This document shows, piece after piece, positions 49,531-61,096 of a stretch of DNA of 64,000 bases (the stretch's first letter is position 1; each line of letters starts with the position of its first letter). Source of the DNA: Phlegmacium glaucopus (lineage: Eukaryota > Basidiomycota > Agaricomycetes > Agaricales > Cortinariaceae). The notes under the pieces are model-generated. The model was given only the letters and a program-made list of their open reading frames with translations. It had not been told where the DNA came from and did no database searches. Made by a program: the position numbers and the translations under genes. The stretch covers positions 270,861 to 334,860 of the forward strand of contig MU130702.1 of the NCBI GenBank assembly GCA_015039465.1. The letters are read 5' to 3'.

Positions 49531-51385
49531 AAGAGTTGATAAGTCCTTGTGTAATCATCGCGACTGTATCCACTCTCACCTTATCCTCGCAAGTTATATA
49601 TTTAGCCAGATAAATCAAATTTCCCACCCCCTAAGCTTCTTTTTTAAAAATGAAGTTCTATGTAAGTAATCGATATCGTGGCAGATCGTAGCTTACCGGT
49701 TGAATGTTTTGTTCATCATCCGAGGTTCTCGCCTAATTTCCGAAGGATTACATTCGTACCAAACGAGATTAGGCAGTGGTTAGGCCATCAACAGCCTCCA
49801 GTGACAAATTTAAAGGTCTGATTGTCGGAGGATGTAAGCAGGGAGCACCAGATGTCTACATAAATTGGGTATACCTTTAGGAAATGGCGAGCCTTGCGGA
49901 CAACAAATGTACAATCGCTTCAAGCCTTCTGGAAAAGTTCTCCGCGATTGTGACATAGGCATCATCGATGGCACTGAAAATCATTGTTATCAAGTAAGAG
50001 CTCCTTCAGTTGACCGGCGAAGGTAGGAGTGCTCACGTAGCGAACTATAAATATTCAAAGCCTGGATGATGCCTGGAGATGAATCTCTGAAACAATCCAC
50101 GGGGCTGACTGGCGCTTGTCTCTAATAGACACTTGTAGGCGCAGGACTGCTGCCCAAGACCAACTCCAGTCGTCCACTTTGATACCCGAGCCTCTTTCTC
50201 TCATCCCCAACAACGTTACGACGTTTATGCCAGCCTTGTCTTACCTTACTACAAAATCAGGGCTGCTGGACCAGACTAACTTTGATGCCATTAAGGGTCT
50301 GCTATCTGAACTCCGTATCATCCATTCGAGTTGACTTGTACCAAACTTGTGACAAGGTCTGGACAGACATTGAGAGCCTAAATTCGGGCAATGTCCTTTT
50401 CACGCAACCTTCAGGGATCATCAAGTGTGCTCGTAGTGAGTGGCGACTGGGATGCTATGACAACCCCAGGTTGATTTATATAGCTCCATAAATTTTTTTA
50501 TGGATGGCTTGGGACAGACTTAGGAAGACAGGACGCGTCACGCGCTGATTAGATGTAACCGACAAACTTCCTGCTTAACTGACCTTTTTGCAGCAAACCT
50601 CATTTTGTGGTGAAGGAGTAACATTGTTACCTACTTCAAGTAATAGAACGGTCTTAGTACTCAACATACACAATAGAACGCGAAAGGGAAAAAACTCGCC
50701 AACGACTTTTGCTTTGATCGAGGAAATCTTCAAAAGATTCCTTTGGCTCCAATCTGTACTTGAACTCGGCGAGGATCAGTTCGCCATAACCAGTCAACAA
50801 CTAGGTACCAAAAATTTCAGCCAAAATTTTTTTAGAACGGGCTCAATTGACAAACCGGACAACTGGTATATCTACCATAGCTTCCGTTCCAGTGGAAAAT
50901 AGGAGAAAATAGGTTCTCGGTCAGTACCGGCGCTTGCACAGTGATGGGTGCCATGTGAGAAGTGAGGAGCAATCGCCGAGGGCAAAAATATTAGCAATTT
51001 CCGCGTTTACATGTTTGTGTTTTTATCGACTGGTACCCAGCAGGTGATCCCTTAAAAATTTTCGGCGGACCCACAGGAGGCGTCACATGCCACAAGGAAT
51101 ATTTGGCGTTGACAATTGCACCATCTGAAAGCTAGCCTTCCCATTCACTGCATCGACAGCAATAAGGTCATGACCGAAGCGTCCGCCGACTCCACGTTCA
51201 ATCCTCAGTTATTGGGCGTATCCGAGTACACTTCTTGGGCATGCCAGTGTGGAAATCAACTTTGAGCAAATTGTATTACGTAATCACATCAAGCAATGTG
51301 GGAAACACGTGGATCAACATTGCTCACTTCAACGTTGTGTCTCCGACAGGACTATTGACTTTGTGTCGTATCTGGCCCCTCAGCA
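49531..51385. other. gene-poor stretch with possible gene debris
   Basis: About 1.85 kb without a supportable gene. On the plus strand at about 49855-49990 a frame reads GIPLGNGEPCGQQMYNRFKP then SGKVLRDCDIGIIDGTENHC. At 50142-50280 another reads AQDCCPRPTPVVHFDTRASF. These Cys-containing stretches could be exons of a small secreted protein, but they are flanked by stops and lack a start. A minus-strand fragment, FGHDLIAVDAVNGKASFQM (about 51130-51185), is also isolated. All may be remnants. Confidence 0.3.
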
Positions 51386-54083
51386 ATGTCTCGTTTAACC
51401 TCGGCCCAGGTTATCAGTCTGGGAGAATATCTCGGACCCGACTTCGATCCTAATTCCCTCACTGTATCTCAACTACTTGGTGTATTGGGCTATCATAATG
51501 TCAGATATCCCACTCCATACACAAAGACCAAGCTTGTTCAGCTTTTCAATACTGAAATCAAGTCAAGAGCAAGCAAATTTAAGAAAGAACGTCTCAAGAA
51601 AGAAAATAGTATCGCAAGTGATGACGGGATTACTGACGGGCTCACTGGGGAGCCTCTCAATAAAGGAAAAGTTAGAAAGTTCCAAATGCTTATATTGAAA
51701 TACTAACCTGTATACAAGGCCAAGGCGCTCGGGCCTGTTCCCAGGCGATCTTCGCGGCGCCTCTCTCAAGTCCCATCCACCGCGGAGACCTCACCAACGC
51801 GTCCCGATCCCGTAAGTGCGAAGAGTCGCTTCTTCGGTCTTGTCTGATACATAGCTAATAGCCGAAGCGAAGGCGCTCCTCTGCTCAACCAACCTTTGGA
51901 GGAAAATCCCAGAAAGTTTTAATTGGTGAAGCAACCGTACATGAAGAGAGTGAACCGGAAGAAGACTTGCCCATCACGAAAGTCAGCAGAAAAAAATTAG
52001 TATGCAAGTTATTGTTTATGCCAGGTACTGTTTAACTTAAATTTTGGGCTTATCTAGACTTCAGCAGGAACACAAGCTCGTCGTGTTTCACATGTTGTAA
52101 GTCATTTCATGTAGGATTGAACCATTGTTATTAACATCCTACCTAGTCTGGAGAAGAAAGCGGATGGGAAGATAACAACATTTTTCAGTCAGGAGCAGAA
52201 TCCTCTTCTCCCATTCGACCATCTCCTGTGCGACCTAGAACTTCAAGGCACAGCGGGTCGCTTCGCAAGTCACGTAAATCGATGTCTGCACCTCCACAGA
52301 TGTTGGAGTCTTCATCGCCTGTGCGACCCCTCCACCTACCTGACTATATATCACGATCTCCACCGCAGTCACCATTCCGACCGAGCCTTCCTCCCATTCC
52401 AACCTTTAACAAGTTGCATCAACCCAGCTCATCCAGACAATCTCCAATGCCCGAATTTAAACCAATGATCCACACCAGAAGTCCGAAAGACGGGGATACT
52501 CCTACTGAGGAACCGGCTGTTGACCCAGTTCACGCTAACATGAAACAAGATTCGGTTGGGCCTTATTCTGACAATGATAGCGTATTTGCACTGGCCGCCT
52601 CGCGTGAAATGACTGAACATGTGACTCATGTTCAACTACATTCATCGGCGGAATCAGGTGGTCTGAATGTCATGCAAATCATTGCACGAGCAATTATCTG
52701 GTTATTCATTCTATTCACTGGCTATTCAGTGCTCCAGTACAAACTCGAATCCTCTGCCATTGGATTTTGCGATACAGGGAGTAATTCAAGCAAGGCTTTA
52801 CAGGAACTGCTTGTCAAGCGTCTTGCGATAGACGAATGCATCAGGGAAACGGCAGTGCATAATTCGTCGGAAGTGGAACAAGGCGCGATCAGTGATCCTT
52901 GCCCTTTGAAACCGCTTGTTCCATTGCCACACCCAAAATCGTGTACTCCATGTCCCGAGCATGCCTCTTGTGGGCAGTTCAATGTGTTTTGCGATTCAGG
53001 ATATCTTCTGAAGCCTAACCTTTTGCTTTCTTTCATTCCTGTCAAACCGTCATCGTCAGAACTGTCGACGAAGCATGCTCCTTACCTTGCTGAGTTGTTT
53101 TTCCAGACGGTCTCAGCCGTTACGGATGGTTTTCCTGGTTTTGGAAGTGTTGGATTGCCGCCTAGGTGTATTGAAGATCCTCAGAGAAGGCGTAATATTG
53201 GGTCGTTGGGCAAGGCAATCGAATCCAGCTTAGCAAAGGAAAGAGGACGCCGTGTTTGTCTTGGGGACAACATTGATGACAAGAACTCTCCAGAAGATGC
53301 TATGAGGTGGGGTGTCGAAGTGGAAAATCTTAGAGAGGTTTTCAGGAAAAAGACAACAGTACGTTCTTTTACCTTTTTCTCCTACATATGTATCTTACTA
53401 TCAGCTTAGCCTTCTCTCCTACCTGTGTTTGATGATATGTTCAACGAGGCGATTCGCCAGTTAATTCAATGGGGTGGGGTGTATATCAATGAATCTTCTG
53501 AGTCCGTTTCTTCTTGCCTCTACGTTTGATTATCGTATAACTAATGAACTAAATTCTAGTGGCCTTCGCTATGTGGCTCATAAAACTCCTGAAATGACGT
53601 GGGATTGTATCATTGCCGTTAAATCGGGGGAACTCTGGGCAATCTGGCGAACAACGGTGTTGGGTGAGATTCATAAATTCGTTCTTTACAATACACTGAC
53701 TCCTTTTAGCTTCCATTTCTACAATTGTGGCGGCATTGTGTTCGCTGTATCTGTTCACTCAAAGACAAAAGGAAAGCAGACGCATTGCGGGTTTAGTCCA
53801 GGTCGCTCTGGACACGTTACGTAACCAAGAGTTTGCTCATTATACGGATCCCCTGAATGCTCCGCAACCATATTTATCCTCGATCCAGCTGCGGGATCTC
53901 GTTTTACAAGGTGAAACTTCGGTGCACACGAGGAGAAGACTCTGGGAAAGGGTTGAGAGAATTGTAGAAAGCAATGCTAATGTCCGTGCTAATTTAGAAG
54001 AGATCGAGGGTGGAGACGAAACAAGGGTATGGAGGTGGGTGGGAAGCACAGGAAGAACGCCGGGAAGGAGGAGTAATGACTAA
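51386..54083 (+). CDS. SRC1: Src1/Heh/Man1-type inner nuclear membrane protein
   Basis: The N-terminus has a LEM-like HeH (SAP-related) domain: AQVISLGEYLGPDFDPNSLT, VSQLLGVLGYHNVRYPTPYT, KTKLVQLFN. A basic, Ser/Pro-rich nuclear region follows (KKERLKKE and HSGSLRKSRKSMSAPPQM, with NLS-like clusters). The first membrane span is IARAIIWLFILFTGYSVLQY. The lumenal part is Cys-rich (DPCPLKPLVPLPHPKSCTPC, then CGQFNVFC). The second span is near STIVAALCSLYLF, and the C-terminal MSC (Man1/Src1) domain includes LRDLVLQGETSVHTRRRLWE and ends GRTPGRRSND. These proteins tether chromatin and rDNA to the nuclear envelope and recruit ESCRT-III via Chm7. The start at 51386 coincides with the HeH domain. 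Confidence 0.9.
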
Positions 54084-54284
54084 CTATTGTTGTTCACCGG
54101 GTTGTTTCGTCCGTAACCTAATTGTCGAGAGGTGTAAGTATGTATAGCAAATAGGAAGAACCTTGTGATTTTCCTATTGTCGAGGTCCGGTCCGCCGCAC
54201 CACAGCAGAGGTCGACTGATAAATCTGACAACCATCGGTTGATAATCGGATGGATCATGTACGTGGATAATAATCAGATAATAG

Positions 54285-56005
54285 TCATGCCCAGTTAGAT
54301 GTCATTGTTGGCGACCTCCCGACACTCATCTGAATCTTATCAACCAAGGCACGTTTCATGAACTGCTCCTCTGCTAGCACACGGGTCAACTAAATTCCGG
54401 TTTGGTAAGTCTCTCTATGACATAAGCCAGGGAATAACGCGTACCCTCAGGAAACGCTCTAAATCTATTCGACCAGTGTTTAGTGCTCGATGCAAATGAT
54501 AGATCGTATCCTCAATTGCGTTATCATCAGCAACAAGGTTGATTAGTCTGATGCACGATTGAGAAAACACATGAGGTTCAACAAATGAAAACGCACTGAT
54601 TATGCACGATGCTCGTCGCACATACGAGCTCATCTACTTCGGGGTCGCCTTTCCTTTTCAATTCAGTAATGTTCGAGTCGGCTTGTTGTATTGACTGTCT
54701 CGTCCTATTTGCGACGTTACGACAAACATCACGTACGGCTTCGAGACGGGCCATCTCGTCCTTGATCGCGGGTTCACCAGCCAGAAGATTAGCCTGGTGA
54801 GCACGTAAATGTTCTGCATCAAGTGAAAGAGATTGGGAAAGAGAGTTCAGCTCCGAGGTCAACTTTCGGTGGACTTGTTCTTGTAGCCGGAGGAGTTCAG
54901 GGTTAGGTGGTCGCATAGGTAGGGGCTGGAAAGAAATGTTTGGTCTGGGAAAGGGTAGTGCTTCGGCATCTTCGTCGAGTAAATTTGGGACTGGAATATG
55001 AGAAGGTTCTGGGGCAGGGCTAGTTGTATGGCTATAGAAAGAGTGTGGAGGGGGGATCGGGGGAGAAATATTTGTTGCCAGAGGGGGAGGTATACTCTCC
55101 TGTGATATGTATCCGCGGAGGGGTTGTGGTGAGGGTAGAGACTTCGGAGGTGCCTCAATAGGGCCCGTTGTCGGCGTGGGGCTGTAACCGGGAGATCTTA
55201 ATGACGGCGGATGTGGGGGAAGGGGAGGTGGTGATTGAGTTGAAGACGGAAGCTAAGTATGAATGAGGAGAGATAAGAATGATAAAATGTTATTCATACC
55301 ACGTTATTAGTTGACCGTTGAGGTTGTAATGATGAGATAGACGACGCGATCATTGTTGATGGCTTAGTTGGTAAAGGAGGGGTAGGAGATGAGGTAGATA
55401 CTGGGCCATCGGAGGGTAGTGGAGGCGGAGGCCGATCTGCGTACGGGATAGGTTCCTTTGGTTTGGAGTAAACTGGAGGTTCCCGCGAGAAGTGATCCTG
55501 CAGGGCTTGAAACAATGCCGATAGAGTACAGCCCTTGTAAGTACAGTTGTCAATGGAAGTGATGCGATAAAAGAGAGACATTAAACCTCATCCTTGCGTT
55601 CCCAATGCTGGAGATAGTCGATGTTGCATCTGCCGCTGACGTCGAGGAACTTTCCCGGCTTAACCAACATGTCATTTGTCGGGACTACGTATGTGATTGG
55701 GGGTTGTTTTGGGTAATCTCTTGTAATCCAGACTGCGATTGGGATATTATAGGACGCGTTTCGGAAAGATATGGGTAACAATCCATGGACACACAGAAGA
55801 AGCTGGGTACGACCATCATCGAAAGCTAACGTAGATTGTTAGAGATTGAGTGATGTGTATGGGGATTTTGCGCACTATAGACGTCTGATTTTGGTCTAAT
55901 TGTAGGGAATATGAGTAGGAGATTGAGTATATGCGAATATACAGGATCTGGATGTGAATAGGAGGTAATATTTTGACGCAACCAGTTCTTTGTGACTGAG
56001 GACAT
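54285..56005 (-). CDS. VPS23: Vps23/Tsg101-like ESCRT-I subunit
   Basis: The start at 56005 gives MSSVTKNWLRQNITSYSHPD. After an intron the UEV domain continues TFDDGRTQLLLCVHGLLPIS, FRNASYNIPIAVWITRDYPK, LVKPGKFLDVSGRCNIDYLQ, HWERKDE. The family lacks the E2 cysteine. A Pro-rich linker follows, then a coiled coil (NPELLRLQEQVHRKLTSELN) and the steadiness box, ...DTIYHLHRALNTGRIDLERF. The last exon was recovered past an intron at about 54345-54445: LTRVLAEEQFMKRALVDKIQ, then MSVGRSPTMTSNWA. Without it the protein would end prematurely in RVIPWLMS. ESCRT-I binds ubiquitinated cargo at endosomes. The C-terminus converges on Src1, a partner of the ESCRT system at the nuclear envelope. Confidence 0.93.
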
Positions 56006-56294
56006 AGGTGCTGAGGAAAGGATTTGAATTATAATTTAAAAATAGGAGATCTCGTGATAACGAATTCTGGGGTCCGAACTGCCTCATCCAGACTGTCGGA
56101 TCCAGATCTCGGCATCCGCGCGCATCCGACATACCATATTAGGTAATTTGAACAGCTATCTCCAATTCAATGGTTCTCACTTTCCAAATCAACCCCAAAT
56201 CTCGGATCTTACCTCTTTCTCTCTCTTCCGCTCATATATAATTGCAATAAAAAATAAATCATCGCCTCCTCTCCCCTCTCCCACCCACCCTTTC
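56006..56294. promoter_or_regulatory. divergent promoter between VPS23 and TEA factor
   Basis: 289 bp between the two start codons. Pyrimidine-rich stretches (CCTCTTTCTCTCTCTTCCGC and CCTCCTCTCCCCTCTCCCAC) precede the TEA-gene ATG, a common feature of fungal core promoters and leaders. No factor site is claimed. Confidence 0.5.
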
Positions 56295-57851
56295 ATGAGT
56301 TCAGATCGCTTTTCTTCCAATGTCCCACTCACTATCATCCCACAACGCAAACACCGTAAACTCTTGAAAGATGGTAGTGGTACAGAGGTGTGGCCAGAGT
56401 CAATTGAGCAAGTTTTCGTTCAAGGTACTCCTTTATATAAAATTTACCCTATCTTATTAACGCTGATTTTATAAAAAAAGGTCTTCGAGATTATTGGAAT
56501 TCTCCATATGCAGTTTACTCTCAGTCCCGCGGTCGCAGTCGCTGGCGCAATCAGTACCTGGTGGATTATCTCCACAAGCAGGGCATAAAACGGTCAAAGA
56601 AACAGGTGGCCAGTCATATTCAAGTACTGAGGAACATGTGGAAAGGAGCCCCAGGTTTGCTCAATCTACCTCAAAGCCTTCCATGTTCTAAGACGCATTA
56701 TTTTTTCTGCTTTAGAATACCATCTCGTCGCTGGCGTGGATGAACTCTATCTAGAATCAGGTTCCCCCGCTCCGGTCAAAATGGAGGATCAGTGGGATAC
56801 AAATTCTTTGATTGCCTTGGATTGGGATGAATCATCCTCCAATTCTATATCCCCTGATTTTTCTCCTGCGGATTCACAATCAGAATTTCCTCCAACCCCC
56901 GAGCACCGCCCTAACTTGTATCCCGCTGAGGTCAGCGCTCTCCATGCGAAGCCATATCTAGCTCCGGGAACAGCCAGTCCTTCTATATCTCCTCGCGGAG
57001 AATTTATGCAGCAACTCCCGTCTTACATTGATCCCTCGCGTTATGGATTTGCCAAATATCCCCTAACTCCCACAACTTTCACCCCGAAATCTACAGATAT
57101 TTCTCAAAATATCTACCTTGGCGCGACACCGACGCATCACCGGCAGTCGCGCAACAGAGCCACAGCCGCGTTTTTGTCAGCGGACGGGATGTCGCCCTTT
57201 TCTATCAACCTCAATGCCCTTGCGCACTCTTCGGCCCAGATACAGCCACCTTTTACTCTTCGGATCCGGCTGTCCGTTCCAACTATAAATGACGCGCGAA
57301 CACCTTCAACCCTCCACGGCTTTCTCGGTGGCATTGCTTTGGAGCATGCGTGGAGCGCTTCATGTCGTTGCATCACCAAGGTCTATGAGAATAATTTGTG
57401 CGTATCAGTAGAAACCGGATTTCTCAACATCACCCATATCAATATGGGGACGGTGAACGCTACTTTGCCAGAATCGCCGCTCAGTCGGTGTCGATGGCTT
57501 GATGCCTGTAAGCTGGATACCTTCAAATTTATTAGCCTATCACCAACATTTTGTATAGCTCGTGCCATCGTTCTGACCCAGGAAATTGTCGTCGACGAAG
57601 AAACACTCCTCATGATCATTTACGATCTTGACAGGAAGAATGGATCTATGCCTTCCGCAGCGCTCCTAGGTTATCAAAAATTCCGGGCATCAGATAAAGG
57701 AACCCCAGTGTCGTCACTTTCAGCAAGCCCAAATGTGAACCATCATACAATACCACATGCTCAACCTTATGGCCGACACACAGGTGTATCTCTTTCATCC
57801 GGTCTCTCGTCCACGATCCGGTATCCAACTACAAGACCATCGACCTTCTGA
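56295..57851 (+). CDS. TEA/ATTS-domain transcription factor
   Basis: Three exons. The TEA DNA-binding domain spans roughly residues 18-90: RKLLKDGSGTEVWPESIEQV, FVQGLRDYWNSPYAVYSQSR, GRSRWRNQYLVDYLHKQGIK, RSKKQVASHIQVLRNMWKGA. A splice (CCAG|AATACC) completes APEYHLVAGVDELY. The C-terminal region is Ser/Pro-rich and acidic (MEDQWDTNSLIALDWDESSS), which may activate transcription. A folded later segment includes FTLRIRLSVPTINDARTPST and FKFISLSPTFCIARAIVLTQ, resembling the YAP-binding-type fold of TEF proteins. Family members AbaA and Tec1 drive development and filamentation; in basidiomycetes the targets are less known. The upstream VPS23 is divergent. Confidence 0.9.
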
Positions 57852-58105
57852 TTAGACCCCTTTGTATTCCTTTCACTCGGAGATACATACCCATTTCGTT
57901 GTTCATACGTATTTATTTACTTAATGCTAACCTTAACTTCGACATTCTGCTTCCCCTACTCAGACAGCGTAGAGGACTGGTTTCCCTAATTTTCAGCGAC
58001 AAGGAGGGTCTGTATCTATCTGCTATCTGTTGTATATGTACTTTGGAGATGTGTTGGCTACAAGAGTGTATAATTACTGTCATAAGTACCCGGTTTGTTG
58101 TGATA

Positions 58106-60861
58106 TTACAAAGATTTGAAGTCTAACAATTTCTTGGCTTCTTGTCGAACTTTCGGGTTCCAGTGATTTTGATGCAAAGCGTGCAGTTCCCAAAAAGAGG
58201 ACTCGAATGGGTGACACAATTCTGGATCATCAACGTCTGCACGGTAAATTCCATTGAAAATCCGATCTTCGGTCGATAACATTGCCTCCAGTTTGAGATC
58301 TTTGGCAACCAAACTGCCAACAAAATCCAGTGTTCGCAAAGCCGCCAAAGGGGGCCATTGAAGTGAAACGGAAAGCAGTCGCTTGGCAAATGCGGCCGAA
58401 CGCCGAGGAGATGCTTTAGCACCCGATGTTTTAGGAGAGAAAATTATGTTCAAAGCGCGAAACAACATGTCGATTACTGACGATCTGTCGGAGCCCACCG
58501 TTGAGGATTGAGGGTCAGTTTCGATTACGAGACTCAATGGAAGGAGCATGGCAAATAGTCTCGAGACGAAATCGCTGAGGTCAATGTTCAGAGCCTCGCC
58601 TGTGATTTTTTGTAAAAATCGGTTCGGTTGACATCATGAATAACCGAACCTTGTCCTGATAAGAGTTCAAACGCAGTGACTATGCACATCAATCCTCGTG
58701 ACACTCCCTCCAATACATGGATCGATGCCGGTGATTCAATGTCTCCCGAGGTGCATTCCTCCATGGAGATCAGATCTTTTAGGACTTGCAACAGATCTTT
58801 GAAAAAATCGATGTTGACCATATGAGCGAATGTTGAAATGCCGGTAAGTGCTGCAGGTAAAAGGGGTGTCGGCGTTGGATTTTTGAGGATACGAAAGTAT
58901 AAAGCAAAGAGAAGTTTTAATGTCTCCGTTTGCTAGGAAGGAGTCAGATCAGTTCAAGAAAGCAGGAGCATTAGTAAACTCACAGTCGTTTTTCTTTCCT
59001 CCTTATCCACTTCTGCTTCTGCCTCACGAAGCTCTTTATTGATTTCCTTTTGTTCTTTCAACGCCTTCTTTGCCTTTTTACTGAGGTGTACTGGGGCTGC
59101 GGTTTTACCTTTCAGTCGTTTCTGCTTTGGAGTCTCTGCTTTGTCTGCATGGGTATCCGATGATCGAACACCAAGTTCTGTCCTCAGCCGCAGATGGAGG
59201 AAACATGATAAAACGTTGGGATGGACCTTAAAATGTCGCTCCTTTATTATCCTATTCAAGAGCCGGACAATTTCCAATGACGCCATGCCTGTGAGATCGG
59301 CGCGAAAAACGGCAGACAAAGTTTGGAGGCACAACTCGGATGACTGTTGTGTATTGTATACTTGTGGGTATGCTGTGAGGACATAAAGACGATGACATAC
59401 CTGATCCCATGATTTCTTGCTAAGGCGACTGACGATGCAAGTCATAAGGTTCACACGAAAATTAAAATGAGTGGCTTCCGTCAATAGTGTACACATGCAA
59501 CGTAAGGCCACTTCTGCAAGATCGCTACGCGCTGCCAATGGATAAATACCAACAGCCATAGAAAAAATAATGAGAAACTCACCTTTCAACTCAGCCTCCA
59601 GGAGGCGAAGATATGACTGGTAGACAGTCACCAGTCCTTGCTCCCAATCCCGCGTCTGTGCAACCATTTGACTAACTTTTTCCGCTTTTTCCGCTTCAGT
59701 CAATGCCCGGATACGATATCCTGGAATAATGTCTTGAAAGATGGCTAACTCTGAGAACACAGCCAGCTTGCGGATAATAGGGTCATTCGGTATTGGCTCA
59801 GGATGCAGCGGTGTTGTGACATTTTTTGAAGAAAAGGTATGTAGTCTTCGCAGTAGTCCGAGCTATGCAAGAGAGATAAGTAGCGAATCATACCTAGTAT
59901 AAGCTGTACCATACGCTGTTTTCTGGATCGGCTTGTATGTCTTGACATATCCCTGCAATTTGAACTTTTGCCATTTCAATTCTGTGTCTCCGCGACTTTG
60001 TTTGAAGGATGTCTACGATGGCAATTCGGCCAAATCGAGCCCCAGTCGATACGTCCTCCACTTTGTACGGTTCTGATTTGAATTCTGGTCCATCCGTGCT
60101 GTCTTCATCCTCTGAATGAACTACCGCTGTTTCTGTCGTCATAACTTTGGTTCCGGTCCCCTTTATCCTTCCGTCAGGTAGTTTGATTGGGAGACGCTGT
60201 ACTTCAGACTTTGTTGAGTCCCATAAATGGCGACGCGTGCGAGGAGCGGTTTCGTAGGGCATCTCATCGTCAGAGTTGTCCAATATAGCAGAGTTCGTGT
60301 CAGAAAGTGTGTCAGAAAGCGATTCATCGCAATCTGAGCCGTCCAGTTCGTGACTTTCAATACCTGAACCCCATGAGCCGTCATCCTCGCCGTCCGAGTT
60401 TAGTGGTGGTAAATCATCCTGTACCTCCTGTTTCCGGACTGGTTTAGTCATTTCATGTAACCGTCGCAGTTCTTTTTTACTCCTAAAATTTCCAGTAACT
60501 ATCCAGCTGTCAATAGTGATAATGGCTCACGCACCTCATTATGCCAGTACGATCTAATTTGCTCAAAAAACCAGCGGCATCGCCAAAGTCACCAAGTAAA
60601 TCCAGATCTTGATCAGAAAGGAGTACATCTTCATCGTCGTTTACGTTAGGTATGGGAATTGTAGTTCGATCGGCAGCTTTCTCCTTCTTCCCTTCCTTTG
60701 AGTTTTTCGTTTGTTTTTGGTGCCTACTAGTACCATTGTTCAACTTCCGTTTCTTGGAAAAAGTCTGAATAATGGTAAGTGTTTATAGAAATGTCATCTA
60801 GTAAGAAGGACTCAACTTGTGAGGATGTAGCCGGCCGCTTGGCTTTCAAATTTCCCGCCAT
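58106..60861 (-). CDS. NOC3: Noc3-like nucleolar/pre-replication complex protein
   Basis: The start at 60861 reads MAGNLKAKRPATSSQ. An intron joins to TFSKKRKLNNGTSRHQKQTK, a basic nucleolar segment. The acidic stretch DEDVLLSDQDLDLLGDFGD follows, then SGIESHELDGSDCDESLSDT. The Noc3 helical domain includes LVTVYQSYLRLLEAELK, SDLAEVALRCMCTLLTEATH, FNFRVNLMTCIVSRLSKKSW, LNRIIKERHFKVHPNVLSCF, LHLRLRTELGVRS and a basic stretch KGKTAAPVHLSKKAKKALKE. The C-terminal CBF/Noc domain ends VRQEAKKLLDFKSL. Noc3 binds Noc2 on pre-60S particles and also acts in pre-replicative complexes in yeast. Introns are frequent. I chose 60861 rather than the further upstream Met at 60993, because the text between is not family-like. 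Confidence 0.88.
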
Positions 60862-61096
60862 GTCTTGTTTGCAGGAAGGTTCGCGTGCGCTACTTTTAGT
60901 AAGTACGGAAGTCGGTGTTTGACAATAGCCACCGATACAAATAACTAACTTGTTCAAGTCATCAGTGAGCCTCGACATATATTCCTCAGCCAAGTACTAA
61001 AGTCTAATGCCAAACAGGCAAGGCGGGCGGGCTTGGGTCCGTATTTTAACTATATAAGCTCACAAAAGAAAACTACAAGGGAGTATCCCCGTGATT
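60862..61096. promoter_or_regulatory. divergent promoter between NOC3 and APC5
   Basis: 235 bp separate the two start codons. The sequence includes a GC-rich patch (GGCAAGGCGGGCGGGCTTGG at about 61018) close to the middle. A shared bidirectional promoter is inferred, not demonstrated. Confidence 0.45.

Noticed and set aside
50588..50902. Plus-strand 104-codon frame in the gene-poor stretch
   Set aside because: No start context, no neighbours in frame and no recognisable motif; likely random.
60862..60993. N-terminal extension of Noc3 starting MAEEYMSRLTDDLNK
   Set aside because: The frame is open but the sequence is not family-like and lies in the short divergent promoter; the later Met followed by a basic nucleolar segment fits better.
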